Notes under the pieces: model-generated
What the model was told of the DNA's origin: nothing
What the model saw: the letters and a program-made list of their open reading frames with translations, nothing else
The model's database searches: none
Assembly: GCA_900073065.1 (NCBI GenBank)
Contig: FJOG01000031.1
Coordinates: 233,404-297,403 of the forward strand
Source of the DNA: Phialocephala subalpina
Lineage: Eukaryota > Ascomycota > Leotiomycetes > Helotiales > Mollisiaceae
Direction: 5' to 3'
Length of the DNA stretch: 64,000 nt
Shown here: in pieces, positions 53,917-64,000 of the stretch
Layout of the letters: each line of letters begins with the position of its first letter
Numbering within the stretch: position 1 is the stretch's first letter
Position numbers and translations under genes: made by a program

Positions 53917-56900
53917 TCATCGATCTAGCGCTTGCGATTGGCACTGTTTGACAAGTCAGTTGAGTTCACTTGATTGAGAGACCGCATATTGCAACAAGCA
54001 AGAGAAAACTCACCATCTGATAATAAACACCCCTCTCCCTCAGCAACGCATGATGATCCCCCTTCTCCAACACCCTCCCATTCCCCATCACAAAAATAAC
54101 ATCCGCATTCTGCACAGTAGCCAACCGATGCGCCACAACAACCATCGTCCTGCCCTTCCTCCCCGCCTTCTCAAAAGCCTTCTGCACCAACTTTTCACTC
54201 TCGCTATCGAGACTCGACGTCGCTTCATCGAGAAGCAGTATCTTCGGATCACGGATCAACGCTCGTGCAATAGCAACCCGCTGTTTCTGGCCACCGGAGA
54301 GATTAATGCCTTTTGTGCCAACGTCGGTGTTATAACTGTCTGGTAACGACATAATGAAATCATGGATCTCGGCCTCGCGGCATGCCTCATACAACGCCTC
54401 TTGAGTAGTTGCTTCAGCTACACCGAGTAGGATGTTCTCTCTAATCGTTCCTTGATATAAAGTCGGCTCTTGCGCGACAAGGGAGATGGCTTTGCGGTAT
54501 TCTTTCTCGTCGATATCTGCGATGTTGGTGCCGTTGCAGAGTATCTTTCCTTTTTGAGGTTCGTAGAATTTCTCGAGGAGGGAAACCACACTGGTTTTGC
54601 CGCACCCGGATGGACCGACCAAGGCAGCGAATTGTCCTTTCTCAATCTTTAGGTAAATATCAGTATTTGAAGAGAATTTCAGTTTGGGATGGCTCACGGT
54701 CAAATTGAGACCAGTGAAGATCGGAACATCTCGTGTGGGGTATTTGAACCATAGGTCGCGGAACTCTATCTTGACACCTCCTTCTGCATCTTGGAGCTCT
54801 GAAGTTGCCTTGTCTTTTGGCTTTGTGGGAATTCTGAAGCTGAGGATTCGATTCGCTGCTTGTGCGGCTTGTGCAAAATCTGCAGTGAGGTGGAGGTGAG
54901 CCGATGAGAACGATTCTGTTGGTGGTAGACAAAGTGGCAAAGCAGTTGACTTACTTGGTCCAAAGCTTAAAAATGCCCCAGCACTCTCAGAACCATTGAT
55001 GACAGCGATGTAAACCACAAAAAAGGCTGCAGCACTGTACTCTCGCGAAGCGAGTAATTTACCACCGTAATAGAATGTCAGAGCCATACACAACAAATTT
55101 ACACTATCACTTAAAGCGAAAATCATGCTGGAGAACCTCGCCTTCTTAAAAGCTTTATCCAGGTGGCCTTGCAATAAGACATCATAGCGAGCAGTGATCA
55201 TGCCTTCTAGCGTCAATGATGTGACCGTGCGAAAGGCTCCAATGGCTTCAGCAGAAAACTATGGAAGGTTAACAGCTGCTTGTATAACTTGAACATCTTG
55301 CTTAGACAACTTACTTTGGAGCTTTCGGCGAAAACCTCCTGGTTAATCTTCTCAAATTCCACTTCAAACCGGTAGCGAAAGAAGGCTCCGACCATAATAA
55401 TCGGGAGTGCAACAAACACAGCGACCAACGTAAGCTTCCAGCCAAAGACAAACGCAATTATGATACAGCCTATCAGACTGAAAATAGACTGAAAGACCAT
55501 CGCCATGTTGACGCCGAGAAGCTGCTGCAGCTGCGTCGGGTCATTCGCCACTCGGCCGGTCAGTGTTCCGCTGGAATTGTCCTCTGCGTCGAAGAACGCG
55601 ATCGGTTTGGCTAAGATGCTCTCAAAGTACTGCTGGCGATACGTGCAAGAAACATTGACGGAGACCTGGTTAGACGACCATCCTTCCCAGTAGTAGGCAA
55701 ATGCAAGGCAAATTGCTAGGACGACAAACATTAATGACCAGTGTGCAGTCGCGTTGATAAGCGCTTGGCCGATCAGCTCCACGACGGTTATTAACTGGGC
55801 AAAGAGGTAGGCTTGAACTGGGAAGGCAGCTAAGTCTTCATGTCAGTATATAGCGCATGATCTTGGGAAGTCGAGAGACTCACCGCCAGCTCCCATACAT
55901 GTTACCACTAATAAAACGTACCTAGAGATCAAGGCTTCCAATTAGTGCTGCTGAGAGCATCGGAGTTGGAATGGGGAAAATGTTCCTTGAGTTATCAACT
56001 CTTAAAGCATGTGAAGAAAGTGAGAGCTCCCGGTAGATTTGAAGTGGGAAATCGTGTTATTAACTTACCATTGCCATTGACTACGTTGTTCATACATGAG
56101 AAGACCAAAACTTCCAAAGAATGATTTGGGCTTATACGGCTCTTCGACTTCCATATCGTTCGCGTTTCCACTCCCCTCGCTCTGTACTCGCGCCAAAGGG
56201 TTTGAGCTTTGGATTCTGTCTGCATCCTCTTCCGGGAATGGCTCGTCCATGGACAACTGCTGGGCATTCACCAGAGCCCAATAAACACCATCGGGGTTTG
56301 AGAGTAAACTCTCGTGGGCCCCTTCCTCGATGACCTTGCCCTTCTGCAAGACCACAATTTTATCCGCTTTCTTGATGGTTGACAAGCGGTGAGCAATGGT
56401 GATTGTTGTTCGGCCCTCACTGACCTTGTCCAAGGCGGCTTGTACGAGTCTCTCTCCACGCACATCAATGGAACTCGTTGCCTCATCCAGAATCAAAATC
56501 TTCGGCCGCTTGATTATGCTTCTGGCAATAGCCAGTCGCTGGCGCTGGCCTCCAGAAAGTTTGATGCCGGCATCACCAACGTGAGTCTGATAGCGCTGTG
56601 GAAGTTTGGCTATGAACTCATCCGCAAATGCCTCCCTGCAGGCTTCTTCAACGAGACCTTTCTTGATTTCAGCACTTTCGTTCTCCCACTGAGAGCCAAC
56701 TAAGCCGTATTCCACGTTCCTGTATATCGTGTCGTTGAAAATAAACGGCTCTTGTTGAACGAGACCAATTTGCGATCTCCACCATTTCAGGTCGACTGAG
56801 TCGATATTCTTATCGCCAACGAAGATCGAGCCACTCAAAGCAATTGGAGGTTCAGGAGCCTCTTGATTTTCTTCTGCGGCGTCTTGAGGATCTTTTGACT

Positions 56901-58572
56901 TGCTGTCCTGCTTGTCATTCTTTCCCATACGACTTGCCGGAAGCACAACTCGATTTTCATCACTCAGTTCATACCAGCGCTCAAGAAGCCCCACAATTGT
57001 GCTCTTTCCCGAACCGGAAGCACCAACGATGGCAGTTATCTTTCCTGGTTCAAAACTGACATTGAGATCGTCGAGGACTTTCACATGAGGTCGGCTCGGA
57101 TATGCGAAGGTGACAGATGCAAGTCGGAGTTCGTCATGGGCTGAGACGTCAGGTTCTTTGAGCCCTACCGTAGATGGTTTAGGGGCATCAACTGTACGTA
57201 TGCAAGTTACCAGTCGCTCATTTGGGCTGTGTGAAGAGAGTCACCGCGCTTCTAATGGTCACTTACTAATTACAAAGAAGTCACCAGCAGCGCTTGCGGC
57301 TTTAGAAGCAGCTGCTATGGGAGAAGCCGTCTGCCCAGCTGAGAAGGCAAGCATCATTACAGATGTAAGAACAATGACAATCGTCCCTACACTGTCAATA
57401 TGATGTTCACGGTACAGTTTGAAGCCGAACCAGAAGCACAGAGCCATTGTGGAGTACACAGCGAAGTAAGGAGGCACGTATTGGAGTCCCAAGAATGGCG
57501 AAATCTTCAAACCGCGACGTCTCGACTCTTCGATCCATCCCGCGTATCTCCTAGCGATTCGTCCTTCGGCTCCACAGGCTACAATCATTCGGATGGATCC
57601 GAGGACCTCTCCGGCAATCGAGGATGCCTTTGCGTCGGCATGCTCAACTTCCTTGTTCATCCTGAGGATCACCGGTATTACAACTCCGTAGGAGAGGCAT
57701 ATAAATGGCACGATCGATAACGTGGCTAGCGTAAGAGCCCATGAGAATCTGAAAGCGACAACAATTGCTGCGATAGAGAGGGAGATAAACTGGATGAGGA
57801 TCCCTAGCCTAGACAATTGAGGGATCAGCATTTCCCTTCCAACATGTCTGAAATAAGAGGTCATAAGCGGTCAGGCTAGGAGGAATATTGAGCAAACGGA
57901 GTACAGCCTGTACAGGAGCGGAAACAATGATTCGGGCGAGAAGACAATAATCCAATATCCTTACCTATCCGATATCCCGACTTGAAGCACGTTAGCCGTG
58001 CTAGTTATCGTATTTGATGCCTGACCGCTGGGGAGGGTGTCCAGAACCTGAACCGGCAAGCTGAAGAGAGCCTTTAAATATGCGGACCGAAGCTTGGCAG
58101 ACATGCGAAGACCTGCTATGCGGAAGATGAGCATGCTGATATAGCTCAACACCCATCTTCCGATGAAGAGATACACAATGTATAGCGTCTGCTGGCTCAA
58201 GATGTGAAGGAACTGCGCTTTCGTGGTTGTACTGCCAGGCGTGAAGTAGGCACTGAAATGGGTTGCGAGATGGCCGAAGACGATGTTCATGAGAGGGAGA
58301 GTACAGCCCGTGGCTATCTCGGCGAAGAATGCGATGCCCAGCAGTATTCTGTCCGTCAAAGTTGAGTAAGTGAAGATCCGCATGTAGTCAGACCAGGTAG
58401 TCTTATTCTCCGCTTTGCTCGAATAGTCGACTTTCTGTTCATCTGGGTCTTCGATTTTTGACAGGCTGTGATCTGCTTGCGAAGGAGAAATATCCACTGT
58501 GGTAATCTCTCGATTGTGTGAACCTCCCTCTGCTTCTGGAAGAGGAACGGCGGCTTCCTGCCCGGGATCCAT
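53917..58572 (-). CDS. Full-length ABC exporter, ABCB/MDR type
   Basis: An ATP-driven exporter with TMD1-NBD1-TMD2-NBD2, likely in the plasma membrane. Nine exons: 58572-57965, 57847-57267, 57191-56069, 55921-55884, 55829-55315, 55258-54955, 54879-54698, 54646-54014 and 53943-53917, giving 1336 residues. NBD1: Walker A GASGSGKST (about residue 454), IGLVQQEPFIFNDTI, signature LSGGQRQR, Walker B ILILDEATSSID, H-loop IAHRLST. NBD2: GPSGCGKTS (about 1127), LVAQEPTLYQGTI, LSGGQKQR, ILLLDEATSSLD, VAHRLAT. Both ATP sites look canonical. TMD1 has a charged insert in NBD1 (NDKQDSKSKDPQDAAEENQE). The last exon is only nine codons and supplies CQSQALDR. Exon 4 is only 38 bp. Two introns (54880-54954 and 54647-54697) are multiples of three and stop-free. 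Confidence 0.94.
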
Positions 58573-59340
58573 GATTTGCAGGAATGTAAACGCAAAATCA
58601 AAGGCAATCCGATTCCGTGGATGGTGCTTGGGTTGCAGTCGATGTTGTGGTTGATGGACGAAGGATCGAAGTCGTTTACGGCAAGAAATACACTCCTTTG
58701 ATCCCTTTCACCTTTTCATTGTTCGAATTATGCCAAGATATATTGGAAGGGTTGGTGTATAACAGGTGTCGAAAGGAAGAACCAATAATCAAGGTCCAGG
58801 AAGACATGGGGAAGTCGGGAGATAAAAAGTGGAGTTGAGAAAAGAGCCAATAGTCGAGGTTTGTGGCTCTTTGAGCATCGGCATGTCCTGCCGAAGCGAC
58901 GATTGAACAATCAGAGATGGCGAGATAGCCTCGGTTTGTCGTGTGCCTGAACAAAGAAGATTGAAGGATACGCGTATTGTATGAGTGAGTAAGACGGAGG
59001 AATGGTGAACCGGTTAGGCAGGCAACGCCTAAACGCGGCTGGGGCGGCTGGCTACCATCAGCCTTGCAAGAACCATACTATTTCTCTGGGCTCGGCTCTC
59101 GCAAGCTTCTGTCAGCCAGCCAGAACTTCTCCTTGTGTAACCCTCTTTAAAGAAGTTCTAACCGAGTTACTTAGGCAACTACAATAAGTTCTTTGTCATT
59201 GGTAGAATGGTGGTGGGATATTCAAAACTTGAAATGGGATATTATAGAAAGGCAATAAACGAGCGCCCAACTATAAGTCACTTTGTCTCAACCAATAAGT
59301 TGGATTAATTCGATAATCGTCGCGTAGAGTAATCAACTAT
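58573..59340. other. Intergenic; ABC exporter promoter
   Basis: No gene supported. This region lies upstream of the ABC exporter start. Frames here are short and low in coding character. Confidence 0.45.
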
Positions 59341-60163
59341 ATATAGAATAAGTTTATAAATAAAGTGGGCAAAGATATTTAATTATTTTTAGAGAATGAA
59401 AAGTTCTTTATATATTAAAAAGTATATAATTAGTATAAACTCTCAAAATTATTTAATATAAATAAATATTTTTGAGAAATTCATATAATTTTATTATAAT
59501 ATTAATTTGAAGAAAAAAATAAAAAAAATAAAAAGAATTAAAATTATTAAATATTAAAATAATTAATAAATATTAATAAAAAAAATTATTTAAAAAATTA
59601 TTAAATATATTAAAATTAAAAGAATTTTTTTAATATAATAATAAATTATAAAACTTTATATAAAAATTAATTTTTTAAATAAAAAAATATTTAAAAGAAA
59701 TTAATTTCGAAATTTATTATAATATAATTCGAATTTTTTTAATTTAATATATAAAGAATTAATTTAATAAATTTTATATTAAAATTTAAATTATTTCGAT
59801 TAAAAATATAAAAATTTGAAATATTTTTATAATTTGGAATATAATATTAATTCCTTTGGATTTAATAATTATTATATTGAATATAATATATATAAATTAA
59901 TTTTCATTTTCGAGTTTTATAAGAATTATATTTTGCTTTTTTTATTCTTTTTTAATATTCTTATTATTTAATTATTTAATTTAATTATAATTAAAATTTT
60001 TAATAATATAATTAATTTGAAATTCGAATTTTTATTTTTTAGTTTTATTTAATATTTATAATAATAATTAATATAAAAGAATAATAAATAAATATTTAAT
60101 TATTAATTATTTTATTATAATTAATAAATTAAATTAAATTGATAATTATTATATAAAATATTT
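59341..60163. other. Extremely AT-rich block, 0.8 kb
   Basis: Almost pure A/T sequence with only scattered G/C, similar to 22745-23110 but longer. It abuts the LTR of the copia element. No open frame is longer than chance. It probably is transposon DNA eroded by C-to-T mutation (RIP-like), but the original element cannot be named. Confidence 0.65.
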
Positions 60164-60570
60164 TGTTAATATTACTAGGGATATTTAATCACATGTGAAT
60201 AAATCAGAAACGTAATACAATAAGACCGTGCTATTATATTCCGTTGAATTATAAATGATTAAAAGTAAAAGCGCAAAATTAAAGAGTTATATCCTTTAAT
60301 TTTGCGCGTTCTTACGCTAGTCTTAGTGTAGCCTAGCGTCGCACGTAATCACGTGCTTACTCTTATATCCACATTAGCACTTCTTTCTTTATAGTAAAAA
60401 CTAAGGCTAGTTTTTTAGAGAAATAAACGCAATTATCCTCTATTTTTACCGTATACTATTGATACGTAAGATTTGTTGATATTCTAGTAATTACTTAAAA
60501 TATTAAGCTAAAAGAGGGGGAAATCCCCTATTTCTAGCCTTATCGGTTAAGTAGTTATAACTCCAAAACA
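60164..60570 (-). mobile_element. Putative 3' LTR of the copia element
   Basis: Bounded by TGTTAATATT at 60164 and CCAAAACA at 60570, giving the TGTT...AACA inverted ends of an LTR, 407 bp. It lies directly downstream (minus sense) of the RNase H end of the pol remnant, the expected place for a 3' LTR. A purine-rich stretch precedes it in minus sense. The second LTR would be outside the window, so the ends cannot be confirmed. Confidence 0.5.
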
Positions 60571-63500
60571 CAACGCGTAAATCACTTTTCTACTTTTCTC
60601 TATTTCTCTCTCTACTTCTCTCCGCTCTACTCCACTACTCCATTATCCTTTCCTCTTTTAACCCATCCTTCCATTCTCACCGTAAGGCAATTAATATCCA
60701 AGAACTTCTCCAGAGCCTTATTAAGTATTAACTTCGTTATAATATCGACTATATTATCTTACCCATTAATCCACCGAATCTCTTGCAACTCTTTACGCTC
60801 ATACGATTAACGTAGAGCCATAATATCGATCATTAGACGCTTCTCTTTAGTAGTGCTTAGCTTGACTAAGCACTCGTACAAAAAATAAGAGTCGGTATAT
60901 ACGATAATAAGAATAGTGGGAAATCCAAATTGTTCCGTGATCATATTAATAGTAGTACCAATAGTAATAGCCATGTCTACTCCTCTTACTATACTATATA
61001 TCTCAGAGGTTAATACGCTCCTAATTACGCGTTTACTCTTTATCGAGCTCTAATGGATAAAATTACCTTTAAATTCGAATTCTTTACCGTCCAATCGAAT
61101 CGATTTATTCGTAAAAACGATTCCATATCCAATTTAAAAGCTAAAATCTTTATTGTTTACGAATAATCTATCGACGAAAACGAATAATTTAACTACAAAT
61201 AATTAAAGAAAGATATACGTAATACTTCTATTCATATTATCGATTTGCTATTTAAATCTTTTATTAAGAGTAGCGACTTCGTCCTTAGTCGGGTCTTAGT
61301 ACTAAGCAGCAACGGATAAATCAAAGACCGCCTCCGATTGGCAAATAATAGTAATGTATACTCCTCTAATGCGCTATTCTCTATAGTCGGCCTAAAAATT
61401 AGCAAATTTAATATTAACCAACTTAAGCTTCTTGCCTTACTCCTTCTATCTTAACTCGATCGTACTTCCGTATTGGGACAAAATATATCCATTGAAGATT
61501 AATAGCGTATTCGGTATTAAAGCTTCCTTGAGTTTAACCAAAAATTTAACCTTCTTAAGCTCGTCTTCCTCAAGGGCAAAGAATGATCCGTTTGCCAAAA
61601 TGAGAGTATTATTTGTTTACATGCCAACAACGCCGAACACGTCCTTCGTAATTATAATTAAAAAGCAAGGGTCGTATATCGATATAATTATAAACAGCTT
61701 CTCCTTATAGTACTTATAATACGTAGCCTACCAATGGGTTCCGACTTCCGCAATACTATATAATGGCTTTAAGATGACCATGACAATATCGGGTGGATAT
61801 AAATGACGTGTCTCCTTTGGTAATCGTACTAATATAAATCGTTAGAAGTTTATCGCAAATTGAGTGTAGGCTTAAGTAATATCTCGAAATTATAATCCGA
61901 TCTTCTTACTTAGAAGTTGAATTAAAGTAAGCGCCAATACTATAATAACTCGCTGATTAACTCGTTAAATTATCGGAGATTATATAAAAATCATTTGCTT
62001 TCCTTTATCGTTATAGCCTTGAATTACGAGTTTTAATTTCTCGTATAGACTATTCGTAACTTTGCTTTTAATTTCGTTAACTAGTCTCGAATTAAAGATA
62101 CGAACTCTAATATGCTTAATATAATCGAACTTCGTAAAATTAAATACTCCTTCGGTAATAAGACTATTTATTTTTTTCTTTTGAGAAACTTTAAATAGAT
62201 ATCCGAGAGTAGTAATTATATTTTTTCGACGTAATTTTAAAGTTAACTCCATATTAGACTTCTTTTTACTTATTATGAAAACTATAAATAATATGCCTCC
62301 TTTTTTAATAGTAGCCGTAAATACGTTATTAAAGTCCTCGCTATCTTTATCTTCAGCGTAATACTATTAGACTTTATTTCGTGATCCTTTAAATTTATCG
62401 CGATTACGGCGCTGGATTGTTTTGTTTTACTCGATCGGCTCTTTATAGTTTAAATTTTCCCTATTTAAATCGTTCGACAAAAAAACTCGAGAAGTCGAAT
62501 CGTCGAAAATTAACTACTTATTATCGTCTTTATAGTATAGTTTAACTATTATTGATCGGAAGTTTATCGGTCCGTAGAGTATATCGATAATGCAAATCTC
62601 ATTGTTCGTATCCAATAATTTGTATAAACCACTCTATCCTCCCTTCTCGCGCCAAACGCGTACGTTAAACATAATTAATAGTCTTAAAGTAATCGTAGTA
62701 TTCGGCCCATTTCTTATAATTAGCGCGTCCGCAATTTGTCGTTTAATGTAAAGGCGTCGAACTTCTTTAATAATTGCGCGGATTACTTCAACTCTCTTAA
62801 TAACTAATAGTAATAATGCATTTTCATTAATTATTCTAAAATAAGCCCTAAAAACTAATAAAGTTGGTATAAATCCATTAAATCCGACTAAATCGTTAAC
62901 GGCCTTAACTATTATCTACAAAACCATATCCTTTTTAATTTGTTTACGAATTAACTCGTCGCGAATAATCTCGTAAATTCGTCGTAATAAAGTATAATAT
63001 CTCTCCACTTTTCCTACGCTATTATAAACTTTAATAGGGATTTTTTTAATCTCGATTACTATGGATTTAACGTGTTATCGGAACTCTATTAATGAAAAGT
63101 TCTTTTTAGCGTCGTGTACAATATAATTAAATGGTTTTTGATATGTATTAATTTAGTATATACGTAGAGTATTTTATACTTTTCTCGCAAACATGTCCTT
63201 AAGAAATCGGGTTACTTGAAATGCCGTAGACGAGTTTACTACCTATAAGACTAACTTACCGTCCAAGTATAAAACGTCGATAATAATTAAGTAGTTAAAT
63301 TCGTGGTTATTTTGTAAAGTAAACTTAAATTTTCCCGGAGATTTACTATGCATTTGGCAATAGTGGCAATACTTAGTGAAGTACTTAATATACTTGGCGT
63401 TTACCTTATAATTAGCGCGCTAAAAGACTCTTAATAATCGTCGAATTAATAGATAACCAAAACGTCGATATAATTGGCGTAATTCAACTTTAATGAGATG

Positions 63501-64000
63501 ACTCCAAACTATACTTTGTTCGTACTAATGTAATAATATCTACGAGTGGCCCTATTTACGTACGACCGGAATAATCTTATTTCCTTAAATCAAAATATTC
63601 TCTAAGTTATCGAGCCTTATACCCATTTTATCTATGTTTTAAATGCAAAATAAAAAAGGCGTATTTATAAGGATAATATAAAAGATAATAACTTTTAGTA
63701 GAATATCGACTCGAATTATTCTTTGAAATATAATAGTGCCTTTACTAAATTTGATCTTATAAGCGCTAGTTATAATAATATTTAACTATACGCTAACGTC
63801 GATCTTTCGCAGAGCCATGAATTGTGATTAGTCAGCAGTTGATACTCCAACGACTCTACTATCGGGCATAATTCCTTAGAAAACTTCTAATGAGTATCGA
63901 TCCTCGAACGTAAAAACTAAATATTAATCCGACTCGAGTACTAATTATTAGAACAGCGTTAAAGTATAGAAAATATCCTCTCTCGTAATTATATAGCGGA
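60571..64000 (-). mobile_element. Degenerate Ty1/copia retrotransposon pol, runs off the right edge
   Basis: Minus-strand translation shows, from right to left, the integrase zinc-binding and core region (63200-63440: YFTKYCHYCQMHSKSPGKF, KFTLQNNHEFNYLIIIDVLY), the reverse transcriptase start (61980-62252: KINSLITEGVFNF, VRIFNSRLVNEIKSKV, LVIQGYNDKGKQM) and the RNase H end (60620-60900: YECLVKLSTTKEKRLMIDIMALR, KELQEIRWING, DNIVDIITKLILNKALEKFLDIN). The order integrase before reverse transcriptase is diagnostic of copia. Many in-frame TAA/TAG stops break it, several at places where CAA or CAG (Gln) is expected, which fits RIP. The element is inactive. Gag, protease and the 5' LTR lie beyond base 64000. 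Confidence 0.88.

Noticed and set aside
1..64000. tRNA, rRNA and CRISPR arrays
   Set aside because: I looked for B-box-like GGTTCGANTCC words and for regular short spaced repeats. The few TTCGAA words lie in coding or random context, and the tandem repeats found have no spacer pattern. None is reported.

Overview
This window is nuclear DNA of a filamentous ascomycete (Pezizomycotina). The genes carry short spliceosomal introns of about 45-150 bp with GTRNGT-like donors and CTRAC/CTRAY-like branch points, and they occur on both strands without operons. The families are typical of mould genomes: a fungal MED5, an MFS sugar porter, a NACHT-ankyrin protein and an ABCB exporter. Retrotransposon remains are AT-rich, with stop codons where C-to-T change is expected (RIP-like). 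The style suggests Leotiomycetes, but the order is an inference and was not tested.

Layout. 1-9.4 kb: the 3' end of a conserved fungal gene, Mediator subunit MED5, a perfect 250-bp tandem duplication, an MFS sugar transporter and two small membrane proteins on opposite strands. 9.5-16.8 kb: small orphan genes, a probable solo LTR, and a large NACHT-ankyrin (NLR-like) gene whose 99-bp ankyrin repeats are nearly identical and whose last repeat is frameshifted. 16.8-23.7 kb: an ammonium transporter with a GC-AG intron and upstream GATA sites, then a broken urea-carboxylase-like gene and an AT-rich block. 24.3-30.5 kb: polytopic membrane protein ORFs separated by a MITE-like hairpin, then gene-poor, repeat-rich DNA and an FG-rich orphan ORF.

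30.7-44.4 kb: a TSC10-type 3-ketosphinganine reductase, a secreted EGF/beta-propeller protein, a predicted 1816-residue protein joining a caspase-like domain, a cholesterol-oxidase-like GMC oxidoreductase and an alpha/beta hydrolase, and an amidase. 46-58.6 kb: small orphans, an APH-like kinase with N-terminal CxxC pairs, a secreted type-B carboxylesterase and a full-length ABCB exporter in nine exons. 59.3-64 kb: an extremely AT-rich block and a decayed Ty1/copia element running off the right edge.

The genes do not form an evident biosynthetic cluster. The most unusual locus is the caspase-GMC-hydrolase gene at 35757-41344. It is open across domain borders, keeps both caspase dyad residues and has a cysteine where the hydrolase nucleophile is expected. 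The NLR-like gene, with its P-loop on a 25-nt exon and its near-identical repeats, is the second point of interest. Exon borders were placed by eye from splice motifs, frame continuity and family resemblance; no alignment or transcript data were available.
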